Positions 33,464 to 45,953 of a stretch of 64,000 bases of DNA are shown in pieces. Position numbers and translations under genes: made by a program. Under the pieces are notes generated by a model. It worked only from the letters and a program-made list of their open reading frames with translations, was not told the origin of the DNA and ran no database searches. Each line of letters starts with the position of its first letter. Positions within the stretch are counted from its first letter, which is position 1. The stretch comes from Symsagittifera roscoffensis (Eukaryota > Xenacoelomorpha > Acoela > Convolutidae), in NCBI RefSeq assembly GCF_963678635.1, contig NC_087070.1:28744048-28808047 (forward strand), given 5' to 3'.

Positions 33464-35900
33464 TGGTTAGAGCAATTTTACCCCAGAAATGGATCATTTT
33501 GGCGTTTTTAATTAATCAATAAATACGCTGAAACTACTTTGATAATTGATGAAAAAATTAGGTCACAAGAAGCTTCTTACACAGCTCAACAAAGTTCTGC
33601 AAGGGTTCAATCTCCAAAAGTTTGCGCAAATTGTTTGAAGTTTGCTTTTAAGCACAAATTTTGGGTTTTATTTAGTAAAAGTCGATTTCCTTGACTAGCA
33701 AGCAAAAATATTTTCCCTTATCCAGGTTTTTGGAGATTCAACTTTCCTAGAACTTTGTTGGGCTGTGTAAGGAGCTTCTTGTGAGGAGCTGTGTAAGGAG
33801 CTACTTTTTTCATCAATTATCAAAGAAGTTTCAGTGTATTTATTTGATTAATTGAAAAAGCCAAAATGACCCATTTTTGGGGTAATTTTTTGGTTAATAA
33901 TTCCGGTGAAAAAACTGCACCCTACTATTTCTGATGAAATTTGTAGTAACTTCTGTTCTCTTCACTTTTTGTCTAATCTTAACCCAATTTGAGAAACACG
34001 TGAATGAAAATTCAAGTTTTGTTCAATTTGTCCGGATAATTTAAATCAGTACTGTATAATTTGTAGCAAAAAAAAGTTCGGACAGACTTAATTAAAATGA
34101 GCAATCAGTGCTTATCGACGCTTTTTAGCTTGCAAACTCTGAAGCCGAACAACCTTGAATATTTTGTCAGACCAAATTCAAAATGCAAGATCGTCGAATA
34201 TCCGATGATTATGCTAGCCTAGTTTTTAAATACTGCGATGATCTTCCAGATTTTACTATAAAACAGTTAGCAAAATTAGTTGAAAAAATTGAAATCTAGA
34301 GTTATTTTCAACAGCAAAAAAAAAACAGATCAGGCCGCGCAACAAAAATTAAACGAAAGTTAAGATGATCATATTATTCAAAATTTGGAAACTAATCGCA
34401 GAAAAACATTAGCCACCCTGAGCAATAGTTTTCCTGTTTCAAGGTTTTTATTCGACGCTTCGGATGCAATTGGCCGCCGATGTTAAAGGTCTTGAGCGAA
34501 ACTCTGCTTTATTTCAGAGTTTCGACGTTATGTTTATTTCAGTTTTATTTTCCGTTGATGCCTAGACAGTTGTTCTTTTTAATTAATTCTGTCTGTCCGA
34601 ATTTTTTGCAACTCTCTATAAAAATTGTTAAAAGTTATAAACGCCAAATTGTTGGCATTATATAGAGAGTTGCAAAAAGTTCGGACAGATAGAATTAATT
34701 AAAAAGAGCAATCGTACCATTTTGACAGATTTTTGCACGCAATTTCTTTTTTCATACAACCTTGAGACACAAAATCGGACTGAAAAATTAGATTTTGCAT
34801 GCAAAATTTTCCAAAATATGTCAATTGCTCTTTTTAATTAATTTTGTCTGTCCGAACTTTTTGCTACTAATTAAACATGTAGGTAACCTTGAGCAATTAA
34901 TCGGTCAAAAACTAGCATTGCTGGTTAATCAGTCTTTTTTGGAAATGGTTTTTACGTGTGGAAATCAGTGAAAAACTAAAATCCGACGTTGAAATGAGCA
35001 GTTTTAGGTTGATTAACTTCGATCAGGTTCGTTGACCGAAAAGGATATTGCCAACAATTTGGCATTAACTATGAAAAAAATATAGAGAGTTGCAAAAAGT
35101 TCGGACAGACAGAAATAATTAAAAAGAGCAATCTGCCAATTTTGAGCAATTTTTGCATGCAGATTTGAATTTTTAGGTGACATTGAGACATACTTTCTGT
35201 CTGAAAATTTAGCTTTTGCATGCAAAAATTGTCTGAAAAAGGTAATTTGCTCTTTTTAATTATTTTTGTCTGTCCGAACTTTTTGCTACTAATTATATAG
35301 ATTTTGTTAAGTTTATCGGACAACATCTTAAAATTTTGAAATAATTCTGACCTTGAGACAGTGAAAGGGCGAAAGGGTGTTAAAACTGCAGCCGAATTTT
35401 CAAAATTGCATTTAACTATCAAAAGAGCAAAGCATAATCTTTGCGCTTTTTCGGAGAGTTTCATTTTTGCCTAATTTCAAGAGAACAATTAACGAAAACT
35501 TTTTTATTCAACAACGATTTTCCATGTAACTTTTTAGAGCGAAAAAAAAACACATAAAACGCCGACAAAAAGGCAAACACGAAACTGCATAGAATTGTTC
35601 TGATTTAGTTTAAATTTGAAGGTCATAATTATTTTAAAAATTTAATACGTTTTCCGATACATTTAAAAGCTATACAATAGCACCGTTCTGTGACCAAATA
35701 ACTAGCTCAAGTTCACCGATATTGCCAAAAGTTTGGCTTTAACTATATTCCCTTTAGTTTGGAAGATTGCCTGAGATGAGTTTGCCTGTAATTATTTCTT
35801 TATTTAGGATGACTTCATCGGGAGTTACTTAAGCTGGGGCTTTTTCTCAGTGTAAGACTCTTATTGAAGCTGCCTAATTTAAGTTGCTTTGTTGCGTTAG

Positions 35901-36024
35901 TTACGAGAATCAGCAGTTGAAAGTGGCCTTGGAGAGTATGCACGATGTAGTAACCTGTCCCCGAATCAACTGTGAGACGCCTGTGATAGGAGAACAGGAC
36001 TCCAACCTCGCGGTGTGTCATAAG
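35901..36024 (+). CDS. Duplicate of RNF14-like exon 4 (IBR, first half)
   Basis: This has the same splice signals and length as 25,791-25,914, with one synonymous difference (AAC in place of AAT). It has no RWD or RING1 exon of its own upstream within the duplicated block. It can only be used if exon 3 (20,411-20,511) splices over copy 1, or in a partial transcript. Phases would allow this. Confidence 0.7.
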
Positions 36025-36258
36025 GTAACAAAAACAGCAATGCGTTTAAGTTAGATTTCATTTACCAACAACCAATCAAATGTCACTGAAGATATAAGAA
36101 TTAGTTTCAAAATTATCATACAGAATTAATAATAGTGATCTCTTCTTGACAACGTTAACCATTTATGTTCCATAAAGCTAATTGAACACTAAAACCGCCA
36201 AAATGAAATACTAAGTTTGCATCGACTTCAAACTATTTGATCTAATATATTGTTTCAG

Positions 36259-36726
36259 TGCTCATTTTCCTTCTGTAAAATGTGCCTTCGTTCATTCCAT
36301 GGGGTTGAAATATGTACCCACCGAAATGAACGCGTGGCCAAAATTCGAGACGCTTACGAGAAGGGTGATGTGAGGACAAAACGAGAGCTAGAGCTCAAGT
36401 ATGGGAAGCAGCAGCTGCTCAACTACGTGCACGAGAGTCGTTCCATTGAGTGGGTGTCCAATAACTCCAAGGCCTGCCCGTCTTGTCACATAGGAACCCA
36501 GAAAACGAAAGGGTGTAACAAAATGTGGTGTGCGAGGTGTGGATGTCACTGGTGTTGGTTATGTAACACCAAACTGAAAAAAGCAAATCCCTATGCTCAC
36601 TTTTCCGCCGAGAGGTCAGCTTGTTATCAGAAGCTGTATGATGGAATGTCAGAAGCAGAGAGAATGGCAGCATTTGAAGCGGTTAATATTTTTGCTTCTA
36701 TCGTCAAAAAGAGGGCCGAGGAATAA
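36259..36726 (+). CDS. Duplicate of RNF14-like exon 5 (IBR second half and RING2)
   Basis: The encoded 155 residues are identical to those of 26,149-26,616, including all zinc ligands and the catalytic cysteine of the GCNKM block. The stop codon, overlapping AATAAA and candidate donor are also preserved. The lack of any lesion fits either a very recent duplication or continued use. Confidence 0.75.
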   Translation, partial: CSFSFCKMCLRSFHGVEICTHRNERVAKIRDAYEKGDVRTKRELELKYGKQQLLNYVHESRSIEWVSNNSKACPSCHIGTQKTKGCNKMWCARCGCHWCWLCNTKLKKANPYAHFSAERSACYQKLYDGMSEAERMAAFEAVNIFASIVKKRAEE

Positions 36727-37055
36727 ATTTATGTAAGATCAGAAAAAATATGTTCCCATTGGTAATGCTTTATTGGTAGTGATGATCATGTCTTTCAGCC
36801 AGAGAGATCATGTTCAGCGGTAATTCATTATCATTATGATTCTTTAAGAATAGTGATTAAAGTGAAAACTCTTATATACGTCTTCGTGATTTTTTTGTTC
36901 AGAAAAAGTTCTTACTCAAATTTGATTTTTCGCGGTTTGACTATTGAATTCTTTAAGTTCAGTTCATTTCCTTTGTTAAAAGGAAGGAAAAGTCCACTAT
37001 CGAGCAGCTAAAATGTTAAGGTCACGAAAAATGTGATCGACTTTTAATTTCGATA

Positions 37056-39560
37056 GTCTTATATATTAAATGTTACTCCGATTGCCTGATGGACGCAATG
37101 TTTAGCTGAATGCAATGTTTTAGCTTTGCCGAATGCAGCGTTTAAAAAAACATAAACTTTTCGCCAATCGATTTGCTCTATGAAAATTTTAGATAAATCA
37201 AAGTTTCATTGCCTGAATAGCTTGCTTAGAAAAACTTAAGCTTTTCCCAAACCGATTTGCCCCTTGAAATAACTTGAAAAATTTAAAAGTTTCATCGCAT
37301 CAATCGTGTGCTCAGCAAAACGTTGAATTATTTCAAGTTATCTCATAGACCGAATCGTTTTGCGAAAAGCTTAAGTTTTTAAAGACAAGCTTTCGCAAAC
37401 ATTTTGTAAGCAACCTTTTTGCAAAAAAATATTAAGTTTTCAGAGCTTTAATAGCTCGCTTAGATAAGCTGAAGTTTTTCGCAAAACGATTCGGTCTATG
37501 AAAGAACCTGAAATAATTCCAAACTTCATAGCTTTAAAAGCTTGCTTAGAAAATTTTCAGCTTTTCCTGAGCCGATTCAGTCTATAAATTAACTTGAAAT
37601 AGTTCAAAGTTTCATAGCTCTAAAAGGTTGCTAAGAAAAACTTAACTTTTCGTGAACCGACTTGGTCAGCAAAATAACTTGAAATATTTCAAAGTTTTAT
37701 AGCTTGACTAGCTTGCGTCGAAAAGTTTAAAGCTTTTCGCAAATTGATTCCGTTTATGAATTAATGAATTAACTTGAAATAAATCAAAATTTCATAGCTT
37801 TAAAAGCTTTCTTCGAAAATTTTCAGCTTTTCCTGAGCCGATTTAGTCTATAAATTAACTTGAAATAGTTCAAAGTTTAATAGCTCTAAAAGGTTGCTAA
37901 GAAAAACTCAACTTTTCGTGAACCGACTTGGTCAGCAAAATAACTTGAAATATTTCAAAGTTTTATTGCTTGACTAACTTGCGTCGAAAAGCTTAAAGCT
38001 TTTCGCAAACTGATTCGGTTTATGAATTAACTTGAAATAAATCAACATTTCATAGCTTTAAAAGCTTGATTAGAAAAAATTCGAAGTTTCATAGCTTGAA
38101 ATGCTTGTTTAGAAAATTTTAAGCTTTTCGCAAACTGATTCGGGATTCAAACTAACTTGAATTATTTTGAATTTTTCACCTAAAAAGCTTGCTAAGAAAA
38201 ATTCTAATTTTTTTTTGCAAATCGATTCGATCAACTAAATATTTTGGAAAATTCTAAGTCACATAGCTTGAATAGCCTGCTTAGAAGACTGTAAGATCGC
38301 TATCTCGTTTGCTAGCTTTTTTTTCTATTTCAACTTCATGAAATAACTTGAAATATTTTGAAGTTTCATAACTTAACTAGCTTGCTTAGAAATACTTAAA
38401 TTTGTTGCCACGAGATTGGCTTCATGCACCGGTCTTAAATTTTAAAAATGTTTCCTTGCTCAATTAAAAATATGATCCAATAAGCGATATGAAATATTTC
38501 AAAGTTTCCTGACTTGAAATTATTGCTTAGATAAACTTCAACATTTTGCGAACTGATTCGGTCCAGAAATAACTTGAAGTAATTCAAACTTTCATAACTT
38601 GAATAGCTTGCTCAAGAAAAACATAGGCTTTTCGTGAACCGATTCGGTCTAAGAGATAAGTTGAAGCGTATCAAAGCTTAGGCCAAATAGCTAGCATACT
38701 AAAACTTAGTTTTTTTTGCTGATCACTTTGATCTGTCAAATATCTTGAAATAGTTAAAAATTCCATCGCGTGATTGACTCCAGTAGAAAAAGTTGAAATA
38801 ATTCCTATCCGGTAAAGTTTATGAACTAATATCAAAAAACCAAAGTTTCTTTAGTTTTCAGTGGCTTCAAAATAAATTTTTGTTTTTGCGCTATCTGATT
38901 CGCTGTAGTTGGTGTCAAAGGTGTATAGCTTGAATAGCTTGCTTAAGGAAAACATAAGCTTTTTGTGAACCAATTCGTTCTAAAATGTTTCAAAGCATAA
39001 TATTATTAGCCAACATTCATTGTATGAAAACCTTGAAATAATTCCAAGTTTCATAGCTCTAATAGTTTGATCTTTTGTGAACCAGTTCCCTGTGTGAAGT
39101 AACATGAAATATTTCATCTCTTGAATAGCTCACTAAAAAAAAGTTTTTACTTTTTGCCATTTGATACGCTTTATCGAACAACGTGAATTTTTTTCAAATT
39201 TTCCGTGCTTTAATAGCTTGCCTAGAAAAACTTCATTTTTTTGCGAATTTATTCGCTCTATGAAACAACTTTAAATAATTCAATGTTTCATCGCTTGAAA
39301 TTTTTTCATATAAAAAACTGAAATTTCGCCTTCCGATTTGTTTCATGAAACATTTTGAATTATTTCAAAGTCTCAGCTTGAATAGCTTGCCTAGAAACAC
39401 TTCAATTGTTCGGGAACAGATTCGTTCTACGAAGCCTGAAGTTTTTCAAACCGATTTACGATATGGCTCAACTTGAAATTGTTCAAAGTTTCATTGCTTG
39501 GATAGCTTGATCAAAACACTTTTTTGCGAGCCAATTGATTATTGGAGGCGGGCTTGCTAG
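37056..39560 (+). repeat. ~85-bp satellite array, copy 2
   Basis: It corresponds to the array of copy 1, with a single 1,335-bp unit. It contains an extra segment of 172 bases (about 37,279-37,450) in which a monomer stands in reverse orientation: TTATTTCAAGTTATCTCATA, then CCGAATCGTTTTGCGAAAAG, is the reverse complement of the usual monomer. Single-base differences from copy 1 are scattered throughout. Confidence 0.85.
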
Positions 39561-39901
39561 TGAAGTTTAATTATCAGATTGCCCAGCGAAATAAATAAAT
39601 TTACCTATTGATCCAGATTTCTCAAGTTGTGTTAATTTTATCAAAAAGCACCAATCATAAAATGTTCATGAATTTCAAAGAGTTTTAAAGCCATCTATTT
39701 TTTTTCTTGGAAATTTGAAAGTTGAAGTTTTTTCAAAAAAGAAGTCAGTTTTTTTTCTTTCCTTGCGTTCATTAATACTTTCCAACTTTCTGTTGGCTAT
39801 GTTTATTCGTGGAAATTCGCTTCCTAAGTTCGGGATTAAAAACTCAATGGAATGGTGAGCGATTTATGTTCATGGTTGAATTGATAGTTCAATGTTCAAA
39901 G

Positions 39902-40186
39902 GTAGAGGAGCCGATTGTGCAACATGAGCGTCCCCCTGAAGCAATTCTGCCCGTGAATAGAGCAGCACCAGTGGTCGAAGTCCACATCAACCCACAGGCC
40001 TTGGGACTACTCGGCCCCGAAGACCCCCTTCAGGATAGAGAAGCAACTCCGGGACCACCTATGGATCCAGGCGAACTGGATATGCTGGCATTGCAGCTGC
40101 AGCAACAACTAATAGAAGACGACGATTTTCAAGTTGAATTGAGAAATGATGGACTGATATATGCAGAACTGCAACCTCAGAACTAA
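39902..40186 (+). CDS. Duplicate of the candidate C-terminal tail exon
   Basis: The frame is the same as 32,292-32,576 and ends at TAA with AATAAA at 40,198-40,203. One amino-acid difference is visible (ATC to GTC, Ile to Val, in the segment before EVHINPQ). No lesion is seen. Its use as a terminal exon is inferred, as for copy 1. Confidence 0.5.
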   Translation, partial: VEEPIVQHERPPEAILPVNRAAPVVEVHINPQALGLLGPEDPLQDREATPGPPMDPGELDMLALQLQQQLIEDDDFQVELRNDGLIYAELQPQN

Positions 40187-40927
40187 TGTTGGAAAGGAAT
40201 AAATTTCATTGAAATCCGAATGAGATGCTTGTTAAGGTCAAGTGTCTCCTCCCAGCTTTGGATTTTCATTATAGATTGGTTCGAAGTGTCTCCATAAGTG
40301 GCAGAGAACTCTTTTTGTCTTCATATGTCAGTGTTGTTAACACTCCATGGACAGTCTGCTGACAAGAGCACTTGATCTAACAAGAAATTCTCAAAAAATC
40401 CTGCATAGTCGCTGTTTGAATATGATTTCGTTCCCAGATCTTAGTTGATTCTAATTTTTTAGTGACGACTGCTATCGAAGTCGTACGCAGCACTAATATA
40501 ATTAATTGAAAATGACAGTTATTGTAAATGTTAATGTAAAGAAAGAAGACAGTCTTAAGTTTTCAATGCTACTCTAGTAAAGCTGAATAAATCGAAATGC
40601 TTGTTCCGAAAAGATCATTTTCGGAACACTCCCTCCGGTGCTAGGTTAAAAAGACGACGGGACATTACGGCGACATGTCATTGAGACAACAAATAGCATT
40701 TAAAATCTTTTAATGAACTGCTCGAAATTGATTGGTGTATATTTCTCAGACAAACAATTAGATAATTATGAGCCGCATAGTCTTAGTCCCATCAATTGAA
40801 AACGGTTGTTGTCTTAATAGCTGTTGTCTTATTCGCCGTAAACCATACTCTTTTTGCAGTTGGAGCTCTTCCAGTCATTTCATTTAATCATCTCTAAAAT
40901 TGAATTTAAATTCTTTCATTGTCAAGC

Positions 40928-41251
40928 CGTTCAGATCAACCGTACAACCCCCCTCCCAAATCGATTTAGGGGGGATTAAATATCGTTTTAAGAAATTGAC
41001 TTCGAGGGCAAAGTAATTTAATCTAATTAGTCAAAAAAATTAATTGATACTAAATAATGTTGAATATTTTACGCTATTAACATGATAAAATAGCTATTCG
41101 CTATTAAAAATTTTCTGCAGCATTATATTCAGCGTGCATTGTTTAAAATGAATAATTAATGCTGAATTTTTTTTCAAAAACAATACATGCTTGGGGAGGA
41201 CATTCTACGGTAGGTCATTTAGGGCAGGGGGATGTACGGTTGATCCAGACG
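40928..41251. repeat. 324-bp fold-back element spanning the right duplication breakpoint
   Basis: The left terminus CGTTCAGATCAACCGTACAA is mirrored at the right by GTACGGTTGATCCAGACG, and the inverted similarity extends about 40 bases into CCCCCCTCCCAAATCGATTT against AAATGACCTACCG-like sequence. Only the left ~145 bases of this element are present at the end of copy 1 (33,318-33,463), because the duplication broke inside it. No ORF. Confidence 0.75.
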
Positions 41252-44200
41252 TTCTGAAGGTTGTCTAATTAATTAAAGTCTTTCTTAAAGATTAATAATA
41301 ATAATCATAATAATAATAATATGAATTTAGCGTACGCAAGGGGTTTCCCCCACAGTTTCAGTTAAGTTAGTTAGACATATTTCTGCAGTTGTTTCGGGTA
41401 CAGTCGCACAGAATTTTCCAGCTACAGGGGTTGGAGTCATCGAATCTTTTCTCGAAATGCTCCCACATCCATTGCAGCAACCGTGCTTTGAGTCCTATCG
41501 TGTTGGTAAAGTCCACTTTTTGAGGAACCAAATTAGCCTTTGAGGAACCAAATTAATTGAAGCTACAGTTGATGCACAATAGAAGATTTCTTTTATTAAC
41601 GTCTTCGTGATGCAAAAATCTTTTTAGGTGTATTTTTGTATCACATTTTTTTGCTTGAAGAAACGGAAAGCCGACGTAAGGCACTCAACTTTGGGTAGGT
41701 AGAGCTTAATTTTAATCTTCATTGGGTTTTTTTCAGATTCTGAGTTGAATGATCACTTGGGTGGTGTCTCAGAATTTTGTTAGTGAAAAGTCTTTTGTTC
41801 GTACCATTGATGATGAGGAGGAACTTTGTATTCGGGTGTTTTCAATTTTTAAGAGTCATGAGCGTAGTGAATATTCTTATATATGTCCATAAGATTTTTC
41901 AAAATTTAAGGATTTTGCCTCTTGAATTGAAGTTCAGTTCATTTCCTTTGTTGAAAGGAAGGCAAACTCCACTATCGAACTGCACCAGTGTAACGGTCAC
42001 GAAAAACTTGATCGATTTCTAGTTTCTTAAATGGAATTTAATTTTCAGATTTCCCAGCGAAATAAAAAGCTTTAGCTTTTGATCCAGTTTTCTCAAACTG
42101 TGTTAGTTTTATCAAAAACCTGTCAGAAAAATATTGTTCTAGAAACTGAAGAACATCAAGGCCATTGAGTTTTTTCTTCAAATTCAGAAAGTAGTGGTTG
42201 TTTCCAGAAACAAGTTTTTCTGTTCACTTGCGTTCATGGACTCTTTTCCAACTGTATGTGGGCCAATTGTTTATTTTCCACACCAATTTGGTAAAGACAA
42301 TCATCGGAATAGGACGAGCGATATATCAAATCAGATCCTTTTCAATCTTGATTCAAACGACAAAAAAAATGTAAAAATTATTTTTGATTGGTTCGAAGTT
42401 TTTCGTAATTTGTTTGGTTTCTATTTTTTTTCAGTTTTAGTTTAATTTTGAGAAAATGAAGGATGAGAATAGGTTTATTAGAGCTATCAGCCTCGAAACT
42501 TTTGTTCAAGTCATGAAAATTTAGTTTAATTCCATTTAGATTAGTTTCGAAGTTGTTAGCTCAAGTTTGGGAATTTAGTATATTTTTTTTTGAAATTTTT
42601 GACCAAAACTTGTATAATTTGCTTATTTTACTACTAATATCGAATATGCCTAAATTTGAATATGCCTAAGAATATCCCACAACGTAAAAAACTACACTAA
42701 TTTGGAAAAAAAATAGAAAAACCTAGTTTCTTCAGAATAAGTCGGAACATTCTGTGCAACAGCTCAGCAACTGGCTATTCTTGTTGAAAATTTTCATCGT
42801 TTGAGTTATGTTCAATTTCCGTTTTCGAAATAATTTTTCAATTAATACTTAAATGACTCCAATTACAGAAGTGAAGATGGTGCGAGGCGTGTTGCGAGTT
42901 GATTTCGGCAAGACTGAAGATTGATTTATTGTAATATAAAGATCTTCACAATGATGTAATTTGTTATAACAAAATGTGACGTGCTTTTTGAATGTCAAGG
43001 TGTATTTTCTCAATGCATTAAATTCAGGCTCTAGTATTTATTTGTTTTCTAAAACATTTGTCAATTCTGTTTCCTGGAAATTTAAGCATTTTCTAGAGGA
43101 AAAATTTTCGTGAAGTGTTTGAGTAGGGGCTATTCTCATCATAGATTGACTGAATCATGGAAAACTTTCCACAAATCAGAGTGTAACAAAACCGTAACAA
43201 ATTTTTGTTCAACGAAAGATTATGCAGAAAACCGAAGCCTAAATTATAATTAGAGTTGTCATTATTTCAGTACTGGTAGTGGGCGAGCTTCGATTCTATT
43301 TCTATAATCAATAGCCACTTTCAAAAACAGTTCAGTTCTCGGTTCCGGCAAACTCGCAGCACGTAAACTTGCAAACTTGCTGCTTTTGTATTCGGCTGAT
43401 ATAGAACTTATTGGTCTGATTTTTTTTCTTTCTTTGCGATATTCCATTTTTTCAGAATTTCTAGTTTTTAAATGTAATGGTTTGGTTTTTTTATTTAATT
43501 CCTTCTTTATGAGCTCACGTTTTGTTCCCAAGTGTTCATCCGCTTGAAGTACTTTCTTTTGTTTTCAGCAAGTTTTCAGAAGTATTACAAGTAGTCTGTC
43601 GGATCGCACTGCTAAATGAGCTTTTTGAGTCGGACTCAGTTAATATGGTGGCTTAGTACTTCTAAGCGAGCATCAAGACTCATCTTTGTCCATTTGCAAC
43701 TTTTTTCAAACAAAATCTTATTGTCCGACCTCTGGCGTTTGGTCTGTTTTTTTTTCAGCCAATTTTGACTGCTTCAAAAAACTCGCAAGCTCTCAAGTGT
43801 GGTATCATATTAAACCCATGTGTGTCGTGATTACGCTTTTTAAAATCTCAAAACAGTCTCAGTTTAAAGAAAAACTGGTAAAATTTGTTTTTCGTTTCAA
43901 GACATTTTTAATGTTTTTTAATTAGACCAACTGCTGTTCTTTTTGTTTTTTCCAACTAGGTCAACAGCCATTTGTATAATTTTTTTTTAAAAAGCTGGTA
44001 ATTTAGAGCACAAAAGCTTCAAAAAAGATTCTTTGGTTTTTAAATTTGTTCGGAAAGTTCTGTGCTACTTGCATAGTAACCGAATATCTTTGTTTTGGTT
44101 TTATAATAACTTCAAAGCAACAATAGTGTCAAAACAACTCAACCATGAGAAGTTAGCAACCAATTTTCTAAATTCAAATGAAGTTAAACTCGCAAAGACA

Positions 44201-45102
44201 CTAAGTTGTCAAACAATACAATATTGAAAATCGCTAGGTTGATGAAACTTGAGGTACCGGTTATATTTGTTTTGGCTCTGAAAAGCGATTGATTGAAATA
44301 TTATATAATCAAAAAAAAATTCGTAAGTTTCAAAATAAAAAAGAATTGAATTTGTTGATGGTCTCGAGTTAAACAGAAAAAAAAATTTCACCTGTTAAAA
44401 TTTTTGTTTGCAGATTCTTGATATAAACTGCCATAGCTTTTGTGGGTTTGTTTAGCAGAAAGAAAACCGGAAAATTTGTGCACAAAACAATTTCCAAAAA
44501 AAATCTTAATGAAAAATTGAATTTGATTATTGATACTATTTTCATGAGCTCATCATTTTTAAAGAACAATAGTGACCATGAAAAAACTCGTTAAAAAATC
44601 GAAACTAGTTTTTTTATGTAAACGAATCTGCAAATTAAAGTTTCTCTTTGAAACATATTACTTACCTATTAATAGTATAATTGTTTACTGTTTGTTAGTT
44701 AGCTATAAACATTCAACTAAAATTTTCTCAAGTATAAATTTTTTAATTATCAAATTAATTCTTTGTTAGATAACCTACTACTAGCTAAATTTGAAAATGA
44801 ATAGCAGAAAAACCAGATTTTTCTCTCGACATCGGTTAAATTTTTCGAATTTATTTTTTGAATACGATTCACAAGTTTAAAAAATTGGAAAAAGATACTA
44901 CATTTCAGCTACGAGCATTAAGCTATCTAATATTGGAGAAAAACACCATAAGCCACAGCTTCTTTCCGTGGCTATGTAGTTAGTCTGTGAATCTTAACCT
45001 CTGTCTCAGAGATAGCCAAATTTTTACTAATTCGAGGGCTATTTCTAATTTTAATTATTGCATGTTATAAAGCTGCTTTTTGTCGTGTTCTCGCAAGTGT
45101 TT
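41252..45102. other. Non-coding stretch between the duplicated block and the second retrotransposon
   Basis: I find no supported gene. It contains a short ATAATAATAATCATAATAAT-type microsatellite (41.30 kb), a well-preserved family R repeat (41,855-42,260) and otherwise AT-rich sequence. Open frames at 42-44.8 kb are short, low in complexity and rich in Phe, Lys, Asn and Ile, as expected by chance. Confidence 0.6.
41855..42260 (+). repeat. Interspersed repeat (family R), best-preserved copy
   Basis: Both halves are almost contiguous here: GAGCGTAGTGAATATTCTTA, AAGTTCAGTTCATTTCCTTT, GGCAAACTCCACTATCGAAC, GATTTCCCAGCGAAATAAAA, then TCACTTGCGTTCATGGACTC and TTTCCAACTGTATGTGGGCC. This copy serves as a reference for recognising insertions in the other copies. 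It has no coding capacity. Confidence 0.6.
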
Positions 45103-45526
45103 GCGAAGCGAAGCTTTGCCGCTGTGTAATCATTAACTTTCCACTGCTTTTATTTGTGATCCTTCGTCCATGAATCTATCGCCCATTTGGTCCTTCGCCC
45201 TTGAAAATAGCCCCAGTGTCAATTATTTTGTCAGTTGAAGTTTTAATTCCTTTTCCAAGATTCATACAATTATTTCCCCAGCAAAAATTATATACAGCTT
45301 GATGACAAATGTTTTAATACTGCAGCAGAATTTGTAATTAAAAGGTTTATAGTGAAGATTAAACAATTTTTTTTCATAACCTCTGTGATAACTTTCGGTC
45401 TTTTCTGTTAGAGGGCCAAAATTGCCAAATTGTATATTGAGCTTCTGCTGTTAATGAAAATTTTGATTTTTTTAATCTTAATAGTCTGACAATACTTTAA
45501 ACCAATCAGATTTGAAGGGTCTTATG
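45103..45526 (+). repeat. ~420-bp direct repeat flanking the second retrotransposon, left copy
   Basis: It starts GCGAAGCGAAGCTTTGCC and ends GGGTCTTATG directly at the left LTR. The right copy is at 52,638-53,056. About 16 substitutions and a 5-base indel separate them (roughly 4 percent). The flank is host or older repeat DNA. Its position on both sides of the LTR element is unusual, since a normal insertion leaves 4-6 duplicated bases. Confidence 0.88.
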
Positions 45527-45805
45527 TGTGATAACGGATAGAACCTCTGGTGTTTTTTAATGAAAACAGTAGTGGTTTCTAAGAATTAATTTAATGTTGA
45601 AACCGTATTGTTTTATCAGCCTAATATCTGTGGCTAACTGTACGCCGAGCTACAGTTGAGAGAGGGAATCTCTTCAATGGCAATAAAGGTAACACATTAT
45701 TGACTTTGATATAAATAATAACATAATATAATTTATAGATAACAATATGAACAATTAGGCCAAGGCCATAATATGGTTACTGCAAATGCAGGAGCAGTTG
45801 CGGTA
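45527..45805 (-). repeat. LTR of the second retrotransposon (3' LTR in element orientation)
   Basis: The 279-bp sequence from TGTGATAACGG to GCAGTTGCGGTA matches 52,358-52,636 in the same orientation and at the same length. About 13 differences are visible by eye (roughly 5 percent), so the insertion is old. A purine-rich stretch (AAGCGGGGTATGTGG on the - strand) abuts its internal end and is a candidate polypurine tract. Confidence 0.9.
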
Positions 45806-45953
45806 CCACATACCCCGCTTGACCAAGCAAATTTTATAACACATTATCAAATTTTAATAATAATGCATAGGAGTTTTAATACTCAGTTTAAGAAGTTTTT
45901 TCTTTTGGCTTTGTTTCTTAATTTGTCTCTTGTGCATTCGCGTCTTGGTTTCA

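Larger units (their letters stand above)
33474..41072 (+). repeat. Tandem duplication, copy 2 (7.6 kb)
   Basis: It repeats 23,365-33,463 in the same orientation and begins at AATTTTACCCCAG, inside the left arm of the long fold-back element. It ends at TATTTTAC (41,072), where similarity with copy 1 stops. Internally it has one instead of three 1,335-bp units and a 172-base segment (about 37,279-37,450) absent from copy 1. The family A and B elements recur at +10,110. Between the copies lie about 10 bases of filler (TGGTTAGAGC). Confidence 0.95.

Noticed and set aside
43262..44769. Several 60-89-codon frames at 43.2-44.8 kb
   Set aside because: AT-rich, dominated by Phe, Lys, Ile, Asn and Ser, without motifs or splice context.
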